A stretch of DNA of 64,000 nt from Gelatoporia subvermispora B (GCA_000320605.2 KB445792.1:124001-188000), one strand, 5' to 3'. Counted from the stretch's first letter, positions 22,728 to 36,500 are shown. Made by a program: numbers and translations. Notes: generated by a model from the sequence alone, not told the origin.

Positions 22728-25700
22728 TCAAGCGCGACCCCCCTCACCATTTTTTCGACACACAGGGCAACCTTGTCCTATCCGGCCACGCAGTGTTGCG
22801 ACTCTGCACACATGCTCGTCAGTAATAGATTTACGTTATAAGTGAAACAACGTACAGGGCTATCCTTCCGCTGATGCGCTGGTAACCTCCGCTTGCATAG
22901 TCCAGATCTGCGAACTCCTCCGCCCGGCCAACGCAGTGCGCATGTACGACATGCCTGCACAGGAACAGCAGCGTGAGGGTGTTCGGTGTCTGGTATAGCG
23001 GCAGAGAGCATATAGGACACGGCGTTTTTGCTGCAGCGTTGCATTCAGCCAATAGTGGCACGATAGCATGAATGGGACTCACCGCTTAAGGAGAACCCAT
23101 TCGTCTGGTCCTTGTACAACTGCTTCGCGAGGTCCGCACAGTCGCCATCGAGGATCGTCTGGCAGCCTTCGAGCAGGGAGGTCTGCAAGTTGAAGTCGTG
23201 CAGAATCTTGATCAGGGCACCCTTCAACCCAGGGATCTCTAGGCCATTTCGGATGCGACGGATGAGCCGAATTGGGTCGATTTCAGCGCCGACGTTCTCC
23301 AAGAGACCGCGAATGAATGCTGAAGAATACGGTCAGCGAAGCCTGCGACGGAAAGTCACCACACTCACGAGGCCGTGTCTCGGAGTACTTCAGCAGGTCC
23401 TCCCAAAGGTCGTCGTCATGTTGCTCCTTCGCGAAATCAATCGCCTGCACAGGTGTGGTAACCCGATCGTCAGAATGTCACAACATCATGAGCCATGGAA
23501 CAGTTTACTCACTCGACTGACATCGCCCAGGCGTTCAATGATGATCGTCAGGGCTTGCTTGTTGTTACCCATTCTACCAAGTAGGAAGACCATTTCCGGG
23601 ACCAGGTCACGTTCGCTGCAGACCTTGTACGCCTGCAACGAATCATGAATAAGTGCTTGTTCTGCACTGCATACGAAAAGTATACCTCTTCCAAGCTGTA
23701 ATAATTACTCGCTCGCAAGAAGTCTATCAGGCGTTGTGGGGCATATTCTGCATACAGTTTGACCTGCAAAGACTCGTTCGATTGAAAGAGTTTATGGAAC
23801 CAATGAATCTCGCACCTGAGCATCAGCATATTCCGAGGTCAAATGAGAATCCTTGCTGAACAAAGCGTCCAGATACAGATACAAATAATATGGGCGGTTC
23901 TGCAGCTGCTGCACCACCCGCGCAATCTGTAATACAAGAGCTCAGCTCCAGTTTCGGACAATCCACATAACACGCACGGGTATAGAGTGTATGTGGTCTA
24001 CGAGCAACGTGATAGCAGCACTCTGCTTCATGTCGACCTCTTCACCGGCTTTCTTGCGCTTTTCCATCAGCTCGTGGTCGAACTCTACCAGTAGCAGCGC
24101 TTGGTCCTGTACTGCCGTAAACAAGTTATATTCGCGGATCAGGTCGAAGACATTGGGGCGCCGCAACCGCAAGAAGAATGGCAGCGCTTTGCCTGGTTGA
24201 CGGTTCATGGTGTACCTGGTCGACACGTTTAGTGGCACCACAGTAAGATTATAACAACGACGTACAGTTCCGCCAGACATTCCATCAAAATAACTGTGTC
24301 GGGGCTGTTAGAATTCATGGAGGACGAAGAAGGTGCGCGGTCGAGCTCCGCTTGGATGGCAATGATGACGGCAGAAATATCGTATATTCCTTTCGGCCAC
24401 GTCTTGATGGTCTGCAGCAGGGTCTAAGAGAGATTGGTGAATAAATTTCACTTAGTGGCAAGACCATCGGCTCACATGGCGGTCGTGCGCGAGGAAATAC
24501 GCAAGAACCATCTCGTACACCAGATGACCCAGAGTAGGGGACTCCGTTGGGACGTAGGGAATGATGACCTGGACTCCATGAGTACGACTTTGCGAAACCT
24601 TGAGAGAGCGCACATACCCGCAATTGATGCTTCTGAGCAAACACGAAGACCCAATCCTCCCATCGTTTTGCATCTTGGCCACACACCTTTGGGCACAGCT
24701 TCGCCGCCTTTGCGAACTCGCCTATAGGGCAGAGGCTCAGTGACTTCTCACAAATGAGCTCGCCGCCGAGACATACTTTCGCCGACCAAATGCTTAATAT
24801 ACCGCTGCCCAATCTCCACCGCATCCACCGCGTCCTCCCCCTTGCCCGCCGTCACCCCCATCGCCGCCTGCCTTTCGATCTCCTCCAGCGCCTCTTCATA
24901 CCGCTTCCTCTCTACTAGCCACGAGACATGGTCGCGCCAGTCTCGGGGCTTCACTACGACGACATCCTGCGGGCTCAGCACGACGTAGTAGCGCTCCGCG
25001 CCCGCAACCGAGCCGGCCTCGACGTCAGCGAGCACGTAGTCGTTGCACCCCCAGCGCTCGTACCCCGCAATCCCGAGCGCGTCTGCCGCGAGCTCCTCAC
25101 CCCCACGCGAGACGATGCGTAGCTCGGGCCGCTCTGCCACCTTGCGCGCCTGCGCCGCGCGGTCCTCCGTCGCCTCCTGTCCCGCGAGGAGCGACGCGTC
25201 CGGTGGCGTGTACGCGAGGAGCAGGAACGCCGTGAGCGCGGGCGGGGCGCTCGTGGACGTCGTCGCCGTGGACGTGAAGGACGCCTGCGAGGGTGAGATG
25301 ACCGTAGTAGTGGAAGGAGGGGGAATGGAGACCATGGCGGAGGAAGGCGTCGGGTGCGGGACGATGCCTGCGATCATGCAGTCGAGCTGGAAGACAGCGG
25401 TGATCTCGACAACCAGAGGGGGCTGGTTTGCAGAAGGCGATGCTGTGCTACGGGGACGGGCACGAATGCGAGCGACCTTGATGTGATCTGCCCATGCGAT
25501 AAGCAGCGTGGAGTCATCCTGCCAATACAGCGTGCATTTGAATAAATCTGCGCGAGGACTATCTGGTGGACGATCGATGAAGGTGATGCGAGTCTGGGAG
25601 ATTGTGTCGTAGATCTTGACTCCCTGTGCGCGGACAGATCAGCATTCACAACGGACTTGAGCATAGGTTGCGTACTGAATCATTTGCCCAGGCAATGAGT

Positions 25701-26539
25701 CTGCCTCGCCATTGTACTTGCCAGATGGGACCCTCGTTTGCATGGAGTACCGTCTCCTTGTAACCTAGCCAGCCTTTCTCATGTAGGATTAGTGTCCCAG
25801 CCATACCTCCGCAAACAACTCCCCGGGTACTGCTCTTTGCAAAGTTCGGCTCTAGGGCAACTGTTCGTAGTGAACGCTTCATATCAAACACATAAGTCTC
25901 CGGGGTGGAGAGCGAATGTGCAACAACCTGTCCTAGTAGATCGAGCATGACTCCTACTGCCTCTGCCACAGATAATGACGCTCACCATCCAAAGATGCAG
26001 TCGCCACCCATTCAGCAGTTGAATCTATGGATATGTCGTTGACCGAAGCAGAATGCACATCGAAAGACTTGATATGTTGGCCGCTCAAGTCCAAAATATG
26101 GAGTTTCCCGCCATGGGTCCCCAATGCCTAACCATACACAATGCATAAGATGGCATAGCGGCGATGAAAGTCTACTAACAAGTCTCTGGTTCGCATATGC
26201 GATGGCGGACGCGGAATCTCTCTGTAGGAGACTATGCACGACGCCGCCCAACCTCTCATACTTCAAGGCAGGCTCCTCGTCTTCTTCCTCTTCATCGTCA
26301 TCCTCTTCTTCATATTCGCCGTCGGTTCCACGCTCAGTCGCGCTGTCCTCAGGTTCGTCATGTTCAAGCTCCTCATTACAGGTATGGCCATTGTTTAGGG
26401 TATGTTCCTCCAGGGCATGAGGAGAGGAGTCTTCTGGTTCTTTCTCCTCGTCAGAATCAGACAGCTCGTCCGGACTCTCAGTGATGAGATCGTCTTCCTC
26501 GTGCTTGCCATTGAGTCCATTAGCATGCGGTGATGACAT
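22728..26539 (-). CDS. VPS41: HOPS complex subunit Vps41
   Basis: Vps41 tethers AP-3 vesicles and late endosomes to the vacuole within the HOPS complex. Fifteen exons: 26539-26180, 26127-25986, 25932-25676, 25623-24777, 24721-24618, 24568-24476, 24423-24266, 24215-23978, 23926-23816, 23763-23686, 23632-23513, 23444-23369, 23319-23083, 23030-22856 and 22803-22728. They give 1,023 aa with every phase matching. Parts in order: an acidic Glu/Asp-rich N-terminus (about 1-110); a WD40-type propeller (ALGTHGGKLHILDLSGQ, ASLDGQVVAHS); a clathrin-heavy-chain-like helical repeat region; and a C-terminal RING with CPIC at 945-948, a CRHVVHAHC block, and CPVC at 1011-1014 coming from the last exon. The last RING cysteine pair is lost if intron 14 is missed. 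It is divergent from AIM19. Confidence 0.96.
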
Positions 26540-26854
26540 CGCACTTCGCTGTGCCGCCGCACAAAGCCCGATGAATACAAGTTATACAAACAGGATATCG
26601 GTGTCTGTAGACTCAGAGTTGCAGAAGCATGTCCAGGACAGTGCAGAGCCAGCTGAGTCGCGGTACTGCGAGAGTGAGTGCACGCGACAGCAGTGAGCCC
26701 ATTGACGCCGCCTGCGCGCGTCGGACGCGTTCTCCCGGGCCGCCGCAATCACCGACATTTCCTCGACCTGTACATCATCAAGTTGTCCCCTAGCTCCTCC
26801 TCAGTTTTGTTTTTTCATCCTTCCCTGCTCGTTTGCATAATAATTCCTTCTACT
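26540..26854. promoter_or_regulatory. Divergent intergenic region VPS41 / AIM19
   Basis: These 315 nt lie between start codons on opposite strands and contain both promoters. A pyrimidine-rich run precedes the AIM19 ATG. Confidence 0.6.
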
Positions 26855-27436
26855 ATGGCTGAAAATCCCGCACCCATTCCTGCCTCGAATCCAAATGCCG
26901 CACTGAAAGACTCATCCACATCGCTTACATCAATTGTGAGACCATGGTCACAATCTTCGTAAGTTACTGATCATTGGGACACACGCACGTATTCTGAGGC
27001 TGTGTCAGCACGCCCGTGTGGGCACTCTCTAGCTTATGTATATCGATTCCATACGGCTCTAATGACTTGGCTAATCCTGTCATGCAGTCTTCGCCACTTC
27101 TGTGATCCCACCACGACCAGGCCTTCCACCGATAGTACACCGTCTGGGATTTGGGGCTATCTTTGCAGGCGCGGGTTATGTCTTGTCGACCGGTGACACG
27201 CGGAACGGGAGTGGTATTAGCACTGGTTCGTTCGTTCTGCCTTCTTTCCATTGCCTCCACTCTGAAATCTTGATCCGTTAATGGTAGCGTGGTCCCTCAT
27301 TTACCTTTTTCTCAATTTCCGCAAGTCTCTGAAAGCTCCAAGACATCCTATATCTCTTGCTCTTACTGCTGCAACTTTGGCGTCATCGACGATCTACGGC
27401 AGTGAATATTTCGTCCTGCAAGAAGACGAAGAGTAG
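26855..27436 (+). CDS. AIM19: AIM19-like mitochondrial protein
   Basis: Exons 26855-26958, 27009-27037, 27088-27225 and 27288-27436 give 139 aa with matching phases. Exon 2 is only 29 nt. After a polar N-terminus (MAENPAPIPASNP) come hydrophobic segments FGAIFAGAGYVLS and AWSLIYLFLNFRKSL and a final ATLASSTIYGSEYF. The order Gly-rich membrane segment, GDxxNGxG, WSLIYL, basic loop, SxxYG matches yeast Aim19 (altered inheritance of mitochondria) and its fungal relatives as I remember them. The exact role is not established. The family call rests on spacing and short motifs, not on an alignment. It converges with the 954-aa gene, with 225 nt between stops. Confidence 0.83.
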
Positions 27437-27661
27437 CGATTCCGCTCTGTATTACACTGAGGAAAATGTCCACGGGCAGTGGACTTAAGAACCAAACACA
27501 AGTACATCGTTCAAAAGCCCAACGTCTGCGATGGAAAGTGATGCTCGTTGGTTGGTGTACAATGTACCATATTCTACCAGAGATATGAACAAAAATGTGA
27601 TAGATAATTCGTTCATCAATTACGGCAAGCAGAGTCAGCAGTGACATTTCGTCCCCCATGC

Positions 27662-30600
27662 TCACCGTCGAGCTAGTAGGAAAACAATGAACAAGAAGCC
27701 CGCTACACCACCCATTGTGCCCACGACGGTCCATTGCGTGTACTCGCTGAAGGGTTGTCTGACGGCGGTCTTGCTCGTGATCATCGCTCCCCGGAACGAG
27801 TACAGCGCGATTCCCGCCATGAACGCCGCTATCGCCCACGCGAGGAAAACTAGGGGCATGCTCATCACGACGCTACGTCTCTGCAAAATTCAAAGCCATC
27901 AGCTTCCAAAGAATGGTGTGGCGGAACAAACAACGCACCGAAAGCACCATCAGCCCTTCCCCATGGATATACACCGACGAGCGCTCAATATCGGTCTTGT
28001 ACCTCAAAAGCGCGATGACGGCCGAGACTATACTGGATGCCGAGAACATGATCGCCACAAGCCCCGCCAGCCGCGTAACGTCGTCGAGCCCAGGGAGTGT
28101 GATGAACGTCACCGACGCGCTGAGGACGACCGCCGCCTGTGCCCCGCCCACCGATCAGCCTCCGCAAGAGAACCTCGAACGGGACACTCACGATCAGACA
28201 GGCGCACGCGCCGAGAACAAGCATCGGGCCTGCGCTGCTCAGCCCGCTCTCTTCGTCGACTCGCTGGTGGTTCGCGCGCCCCATGAACAGGTACGGGATC
28301 CCCAGTCCGAGGACTCCGATGACGAAGTTGAGCATCGTCCGCTGGAAGGGTATCCGGCTCTCCGGAATGGCTCCGCCCTTGATTGCGTCTCTTGGGAGCG
28401 GTTTGTTGGGCCGGAAGTAGTATTGTCGCCATTGCACTGCAGAGCTGGGTCACGGTATGATGCTGTGGAGATGGACGAGATACTCACCGATACGCAACAA
28501 GACGCGGGCGACGATCCGGGTCTGGACGACTGGGGCGTTTGGAGTTGTGCTGTCGTACGACCGAAGCAGCCCCATTAGCTCCTGGCACTCCTGCGGCGCG
28601 AACGGCGGTTGAACCGGTCGCGAAGACGGGAGCAGGCAATCTAGACGTGCCATGAGCTTCGCCATGAGTCACTGGCCTGGAGGACTCACCCATGTGTGAC
28701 CACGTCAATGCTTCCATCGCCTCCGCTTTTGCACCTTCAGCAAGAGGAGCGTGAGCCGGGTGTGACTCCAAGAACCCCCAATAGCGGTACTCCATATCCA
28801 ACCCTGCGGTGCGCTCATAGTCAGCAGAGTGTTCATGCACCAACAACCGATACACTCACGATCGTCGTCCGAAAATTGTTTCGTCAGCGAGTCTACCTCG
28901 CCCGAGATTGTCGGCGGCGGGTCGGACGAGAGCATCCTCGCACCATGGCTCACCCAATTCCGCACCAACTTGAAGTCGTGCCTCGTCGTGCCCGCGTCGC
29001 GCAGCCACAACTCCCACCCCGCAGGCGGCATTGCGACCTCCTCGGGCAGCTTCCTGTCGAGGTAGTCTTTGACGGCCGCGAGCTTGCGGTGGTTGCGCAG
29101 GTCGACGTCCGTCGTGACACGCAGGTTCGCGTTTGCGAAATAGACAACACTATCGGGGAGCGTATATTGCTTCCACCCGAGGGCCTCAAAAGTATGCGAC
29201 CCGGAGGGCTTTCCAGCAGAAGGGAATGCGACAGCCGAGGTAGTGCCAGCGTTCGCGTACGCGATGGCCTTGCCATTGCCGCCCCTGGCCGGTGGTGCAG
29301 GCTGCTGCAGAAGCGGAATCCTTTCGCTGTGCCGCCTGTCAGCGTCCATACTCACAAACAAACGATCAACAACTTACTCGGTGTCGTGCTGGACTTGTTG
29401 GCCTGACGTCGAGGGCCCGTCCCCAATAGCGTATCCTATGAAGTCGGTCTGGACGGTCCTGTGGATGTAGTAGTGAGTTCCTCAAGCCATGTTCACCATA
29501 TTTATCATACTCACGCATCAGGCATTGTTTCTGGTACCGGCATTGTGGTCGGCGCGAAGCCCTGGAAGAATGGGTCACTCTCAGGTTCGGCGATCTCAGG
29601 CTGTGGTTCCTCTGGCGCCGCAGGATGGGGTCTGCACAATGCTCTTATCAGGCTATCCATCAATCAACCACATGCAAACACATACGAAGGCATATTGGTG
29701 CTGTAGATAGGACTCAGTGCGGTGCGCGGCATCGGCATCGGCATGCGCTCTGAGTTTGGAGGGTCCGCGAAAGGATCTGCGAAAGGGTCCTCAATCGAGA
29801 TGCTATTGCAGGTGAGTAAGATCCGACAGGCTTGTAATCCCGGAGAGCTGGACTCACCGAACACTAGAGCTACGTCCTCGCCTCTGTTCAATGTCGGTTG
29901 GGTCTACGGAGACAGAAACATTCTTTCCGGGGGCCGAGATCATCACCTGGCCAAACGACGAAGCCAAAGACGTCCTGCTGCCGCGTGGGGACAGGCTGCG
30001 CGCACGCGTCGGTGGCGATGACGGGCGGATGGAATCCCTGCGATTGGTGCTCGATATGGAGCTTCTCTTCGATGGGATGGCCTCATCTCTCCATGCATAG
30101 ACATCAGCATGATCGGTCTCGGCGTGAACGACCCGCGAGGCGTCAACCTGGGGTGCTGCGACACTCGCATCGGGCGCGGCCGTCGACGGTGCCAAACTCG
30201 AGACAGACTTCTTCGGTGCGACCGCGACATCGTCCTTCCAGGCAAAGAAGTCGGCAGGCCTCTCACTGATGGGTTGGCTAGCTTCTGTAATAGGCACTGT
30301 CGGAACGGGCTGAGACGCAGGCAGGACATTGATGGGAGACGGACCCTGTGCCAAACGGTCTGGCTGCTGTGGTACGGCCGGCACAACAGCTGGCTGGAAT
30401 GCCGCCTGCGCAGGTTGTCTGAGGGAAGGTAGCTCCGAAATCGACTCCGGTTCTGCGGTGTAGACGGCTTCCGGGAGAGCTGCAGGCATAGGGGGAGGGC
30501 TTGCTGAAGCAGATACTGAAGCGGTGGTCTCCACAGCGGCTGTCTGCGGTATCTCGACTGTCCTTGGGACCTCCGGAGCGGGGACGGCTATTACTGGAAC

Positions 30601-31002
30601 CTCCGGCTGGCTGACCACGGGAGGCGAGGCCTGCGCCAAGGAAATTTCGACCGGAGGAGCAACCGTGGATTGCGCTAACGGAGAAGGCCCCGTCGATGCG
30701 GGAGCCTCAGCATTGGTCTCCGCGGCCTCCGCAGCCTCACGGGCGGGCGATTCAGCAACTGGGCTCGGTGCGGTGTGCGAGTCTTGCTCCGATGGCGCCA
30801 GCGCTGCGGTAGAAGCGACTTTCAGCGAGCTCTTCGAGTCTGACCGCGCTAGAGCCGACGATGGCCTGACAATGGTCAGCCCAGTCGAGGCACGTCGCAT
30901 TGCCGTCCCCATGCGCGACCGGAAGGACGGGCGCGCGGGGGACGAAGTGCGCGACTGGGACGGCGTCGACGGTCGCGACTGAGGAGGTGTCGATGTCGAC
31001 AT
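27662..31002 (-). CDS. Large WW-like family protein with C-terminal membrane segments
   Basis: Function unknown. Ten exons: 31002-29858, 29802-29686, 29631-29515, 29458-29378, 29335-28860, 28803-28690, 28640-28488, 28436-28192, 28136-27939 and 27880-27662. They give 954 aa with all phases matching. Residues 1-380 are disordered and rich in Ser/Pro/Ala, with Arg-Ser tracts. A DPFADPFADPP repeat lies near 390. A WW-like block (LGWKQYTLPDSVVYFANANLRV) lies near residue 510, followed by the family's second block around YRYWGFLESHPAHAP. Five hydrophobic segments between about 755 and 955 (for example VIGVLGLGIPYLF, LVFLAWAIAAFMAGIAL, GGVAGFLFIVFLLA) suggest a membrane anchor at the C-terminus. Frames on either side of 29.37-29.86 kb could be read as two genes, but splice phases join them cleanly. 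A TATATA run lies about 120 nt upstream. Intron 4 is only 42 nt. Confidence 0.8.
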
Positions 31003-31945
31003 CTGTACAAGACAGACTAGTAGAAGGGGGGACGCAGATCAAAATTGGAAGTAGGATATGGAAGGGCGGGTGTAGGGATGTCCACGGAGTACGAAGGATA
31101 CGGGGTACATCGCTGCGCCATGTATATACGAAGGGACCCGTATGCCTGCCGGATGCATCGAGGTATACTGCAGTTTGGCACGCGTACGATGCACCGCGCG
31201 TGGCGGGAGGTTTCGATACGCTGGCTAGATTAACGGTAGGCCTCCGCAATCACCAGCGAAGGAGGGGCGACCTACACGTGCCCAGGAAACTTCGCATTTG
31301 ACCGTCCTGCCCGCTCGTCCGACTCCGTCCGTAATGTTTCGTTCAAGTCGCAGCATCGTAATGTATGTATACAATGCTCAGCGGTTCTCTCTCGCGGCCT
31401 AACAGTCAATTATAAGACCAGAAAGCTCTAGATAATGTTCACGCGGATTTATCCAAATCATTCCGTCTGACTCAGTACGCTGCGGGCGTCTTTACAAGTG
31501 ATCGAAATGGGCGGCAGGTTCCCGGGCAATTTAGCTTCCGCGAAAGTAGCACGCCCCGATGGTAGCGCCCCCAAGCACACGAGATAGGTGCGGAAATGAG
31601 CTGCGCCATCAGTCGTGCGCGAGCCATCGTGCATATCAACCGTACAGCCCTACACGAGGAGGGCCGCGTGTAACGCATGCCGACGTAAGGGGGGGGATCA
31701 ATCATATTGGCCGTCCATCGCCCAGGTTTGCGCAGGCGGTAGGCTGTCCAATGAGCCCATTCGAGAGTGCGAAGTAGTAGTGACATTGTAATAGAATACA
31801 CACAACAAATATTACATCTTGTACACAACCCATGTTACCTGGTCTACGAGATGACGCCTAGCAAAGGGAATCTGAGTGGAGGAGAGCGCAATCAGCGATA
31901 CAACAATGGTGCCAAGAACACTGCAAAAGCGTGAATGTGCGAATA
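31003..31945. other. Intergenic, nothing recognised
   Basis: This 943-nt region lies between two minus-strand genes and contains the promoter of the 954-aa gene (a TATATA on the minus strand at 31123-31128) and the 3' UTR of the next gene. No domain-bearing frame is seen. Confidence 0.55.
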
Positions 31946-33200
31946 TCACAGTTCTGGAGGACTCCGTCGTCCAACGACGTCCCAACCGTCATCGCTACCA
32001 GGGCGGGGAGAGTGACTAAAGCGTCGGGACAGTGTCGGAGACAAAAGGGAGAGCGGTTGGTCGTCGTGTAAATCGCTGGCACTGAACATGCCCGAACGCA
32101 GCGAAAGTACATCGTCGTCGCTGTGCGCTCCAAGGTCGTCGAGAGAGCTGGTTGAGTGCGCGATCGGCGACGTCAGTCCCGAAATGCTCTGCATAGTGCT
32201 GCTGTCTGTCCCAACAGACCAGGCATCCGAGAACGGCGAGTGAGCACGCTCGGACGCCTGAGCGGACAAGTTTTCACTAGATGTACGTCTCGCAGCAGTG
32301 CTGCCTCCAGGACCCAGAAGCGCTGTGTTATAGATGGAAGCAGGCAGATGGGAGGCTGATATGTCGGAGTAGTCGGGTGTCGAATTTCGAGATGGCGGTG
32401 CGCGAGGGGAAAGCGCATCAGAAGTACTATAAGTCAAGGGCGTCAAAGAACGGGATGATGCAGCGGAAGTATTTGATATCGGCGTAGGCAATCTCGTAGT
32501 CATTGATGTGTCAACGGGAAGACGATGCCCTTGCTGGTGCAGCGTTGCCTGAATCGAATTGCTGGCCGAAAGAGGCCGGGAACTGGGAAGCGAGTGTGCA
32601 CGCGATGGGCCCGCCGGCGAATTGGACGAGGCGGGGGTGACCGGGTCGGAAGAGTCAAACAGAACGTGAGTCGGAGTCATCAATGGGTAGGGAATGGCGA
32701 TGTTAGACTACGAAATATATCAGCAAGTCATACCGCATACAAAGTGTAAATACGATACCTGATCCATAGTGCTTGTAGGCCTCCTCTGTCGCAAGGTGGA
32801 TTGCCTGATACTGTTTCGCCATGTGTCGACTTCCTTTGCAACAAGTTCTTCCATCTCAAGCGAGGACCCGATGCCACCTTCGTCTCCGCTATCTTCGTCG
32901 TCCTTCTTATCCTTGAAAGAATCAGAGGATCGGCGTGCTCTATGCTCGTCCGTGCCATCGCCGACTGGTTGGGCAAGGATAGGGCCCCGCCTGAGAGCCC
33001 GGTGCCGTCTTCGTCGTTCCACAAATGCCTCCGCCCATGCCTCGACTCTAGGGGCGATATGGGGTTCGTAAACGAACTGATAACACGATGAGTAACCCGA
33101 GTACCACGAATTGATGGCTACGGGTGTTTACCTCCTTGAACGCAAGTCCAGCCGCTACCGCACCAAGGGCTGCTGCGACATAGATAGCAGGAGCGGGCAT
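31946..33200 (-). CDS. Single-pass membrane protein of unknown function, Ser-rich
   Basis: I do not recognise this protein. Exons 33200-33132, 33076-32759 and 32707-31946 give 382 aa with all junctions in phase 0. The N-terminus is a hydrophobic segment of about 20 residues (AIYVAAALGAVAAGLAF) that looks like a membrane anchor or uncleaved signal. Then comes an amphipathic, charged region with an acidic patch (KKDDEDSGDEGG), and a long Ser/Thr/Pro-rich disordered tail with many SP and TP sites. The last residues, GWDVVGRRSPPEL, follow a run of DD/SD motifs and look like a short conserved tail. A TATATATGG lies about 95 nt upstream. An outer-membrane or ER adaptor is possible, but that is speculation. 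Confidence 0.75.
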
Positions 33201-33586
33201 GTCGTCCTCGTCGTCGAGGAGATGGGGAAGGATTTGGGGGAAAACGAAGAAGGCAGTAAGACTGTAGCGGGGCAGAGAACAGCCTCCGACGCCATATATA
33301 CACCCGCGCGTAGCCGCCGATGTCATCACATCACATGCACCGCTCACACGCACATGATGATTTCCTCAGTCACCACTTCACGCCCACGACGTCAGTCCGA
33401 CAGCCAATGATTAAGTTCATTGTCCTGCATTGACTATTACAATGCTATATCGACTGGTAATGCAATATGAGAGAGGTCCATGCAATGCAGCGAGATGGGA
33501 AAGATAGGCCAGAGTCCAAAGATATATGTAGTTAGTCCGCACACCTCGTAACGACCGAAAAATCCATGCAAAAGGTCCATCAATGT
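33201..33586. other. Intergenic
   Basis: This 386-nt region holds the promoter of the 382-aa gene and the 3' UTR of the chitin synthase. Nothing else is seen. Confidence 0.55.
33292..33300 (-). promoter_or_regulatory. TATA-like element
   Basis: TATATATGG on the minus strand, about 95 nt upstream of the start codon at 33200. Confidence 0.45.
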
Positions 33587-36500
33587 CTATGACTGCGAGA
33601 GAATCTTGTCAATTGAGTCGTTCAGGAACTGTTTACGACTCGACAAGTCCGCCTTGGGGAAACGAGCCTGGATGGCTTCTCGGACAGTCCTGTGAACAGG
33701 GTCAAGCGTTCGGCCACGTGAGAACAAGCAGTGTACTCACTTCTTCGTAACTGTCATGAGATCCTGAGTGCTGAGATATGTTCGTAGCGCATTGATGAGG
33801 TCCTCATCACTAGGATCTGGGTTCATGCTGGGGCCAGCGAACGGATTCACCGACGTCGCCATTGAGAATGTCGACATCGGTCGATTCATCACTCCAGGGG
33901 CGGCTGGTGGCACAAACCCGGACTGCGAGCCATTTATGTCCCCGCCAAACATGGTATTGCGCGGCACGTTTGGCATCATCCCGTAGATGCTGCCGGTGTT
34001 ATGGTACGCCATTGGTCCAGCCATGGGCATATGCCCACCGTAGTCGGAGCCGGTCACGGAACCAGGGCCTCCTCCGAATGGCATAAATGGCAGCTGGGGA
34101 ACACCATACTGGGACATGGGATGGCCTCCGTACTGAGACATAGGAGGACCACCGTACTGGGAGAGGTTAGTCTGCGATGGATTTCCCCGAAGGTTGGGAT
34201 TTGAGTTGCTGCCCATCACATTCGTGTCGCGGTAGTAGTCGCCAGTCTGCGATGCCTGGTGGAAACTACGAGGTGATTCCGCTCGTGAAGCAGGACCACG
34301 TGATCTGTTCTGAGATTGGACCTTGCTGTCATAGCCAGTCTCGTCTGAGAGGCGAGATCCGGTCTCCCAAGCTTCCGCTTCATACTCTGTAAATCATCAT
34401 AAACACGAAGTATTCAACAAGGATAATCAGACGACGTACCGCTGAATTTCTTGAGGGGAATCATCGAGTCATCAAACTTCTCATCATCGTTCATGATGAC
34501 CTTCTTGTTGCTACCCTCGCCAATGACAAGACGAGTATTACCCCAACTGAAGTCGTCCATGCACCAGAACGAGTAAATTGGCAGGAAGAAACTGTAGATG
34601 GGGTATCTACAAGGATGTAACTCAGATTTGGGATACTAACGGCTGTCGCCATTATTGACTCACGATAGAATATACACCACCATCCAACCGATGAGCATGA
34701 ACTCTCGCTTCAGGAGGAAGATGATCGCCTGGACAGCCAATATTTGTTACGTCCTGAATGATGATCAACGAGTTAAAACATACCTGCAGGCCGTACACAG
34801 CCGCCAACATGATGATGGAAATGAGTGGGAAGGCAGCTTTGCCTGTCGCGACGACGATAATGAGGTATAGGAGGTAGACCACAGTGGCCGGAAGAATCTA
34901 CACTCATGATGAGAAGGTAAACGTGATAGATCAAAGCTGTCGACTAACCAGAGTACCCAGCAGATCGATGAAAACGAAGAACCGCATGGAGAAACAGCAG
35001 AAACCGACCAGCTCAGGTAGGAAGACAAGCTCGCATAGGTTGTGTACAGTCGAGTTGATCCACCGACGACGCTGGGAGAACAAGACACGCCAAGACTCCG
35101 GAGCAATTGTGTGAGCAATCGCGTCCGGAGTGAACTTCGTTCGGAACGTGGGGAAGTGTTTGAGTAACAGCGTGGTTAAGTAACGATCTTCACCAAGCGA
35201 GAACAGATTCTTCTTGTGTAAGGTATCGACAATTGGCTCCGAGTAGTCCTCGATGAGACGGTTGGAGATGATAATGGGTCGGCCCTTGTCAGCGGTACGG
35301 ATACGGTACATGGAGAAACACCCCGGAAGACAGGACACGGAGCCGAACAAACTCTCGAATGCCTTTGACAGATGGTGAGAGATGTAGTACTCGTATACCT
35401 TTACAGAACGTTAGAAGTGGTATTGTGGGACAGAGTAAGAGCCAAACCTGAATCATCGTCCACCATGATCCCTCTTCATTATCGAGCTTGGTCTCTCCAC
35501 AGATACCAATAATACTTGAATCATCCGCAGCACACGCCACGAGACGGTTGAGAGAGTCAGGAGTGACGGTCTGGAGAGATGATGATCAGACTGGGCGTAA
35601 ACTCGATACGTCTGACTTACTGTGTCAGCGTCGACCGTGAAGATGTACTCGTAGAAGGCAGGATCAATACCAATAACGTTACGCATCTGGTGGTAGATTT
35701 CTAGCTCGAGCGGGCACATGGGAGCATCGAAGTGGACTCTGTTGAGGTACTGCAACACGAGGATCTGACTGTCACGCTTGCCACGGTTACCCGGCCTCGT
35801 ACGCTCCGTCGGCTTGCCGACTTTGACGACGACAATGTATCTGGAGAGAGAGTAAGTCGCTTGATATTGCAACGAATGACGAATAACTTACGGCACGACG
35901 TGACCCTCGAACTCGTACAATCCGGAGTAGACCTTGCCGTAGTTGAGCGCCTTCGAGCCCTCACCAATGGACTTGAAGAGAAGCGGTTCAGGGTCAAGCT
36001 TCGGGTCGACACCCAGGATGTCCAAGACGATTCTCGGAGTAGTCCTGTCGTTGCCAGTACCAATGATGTTACCATCGCAAATAATGAACATAAGCTTCCG
36101 CTTGTCGTCATAGTTGAGCGCCGATAGGGAATCGATGGTACGACGGAGAGATTCCTCTCCCTCGGTATAACATGGAACCTGGCACAGTACAAACTTGTCA
36201 AGCATCTCCGGGTTACGCTTCGGCGTAAGCTGCAAAGCGGCAAGGACTGCAACACAGGTGAGACACACGCGGAAGAAAGGGGTAAATGTACGCACACTTC
36301 AAGCCCATTGATGCCATGATAATGCAGGAGAACACCAACAAAAGGATGTTCTGCACCTGACAACGTGCCGTCTTGGTGAAATCGGTCTCGCCAAGGTAAA
36401 ACACGTTCTTGATACAGTCGACATTCTCTTGACGAGTCGTCGGGTCCATTTGAGCCAGGACGCTGTTGATTTCCTTCGTCAGATCCTGCCCCGGCTGCTG

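Noticed and set aside
29367..29890. Gene boundary between the Ser-rich frame and the WW-like membrane frame
   Set aside because: Four introns of 42-56 nt with matching phases join both frames into one gene, and there is no promoter-like or stop-defined gap.
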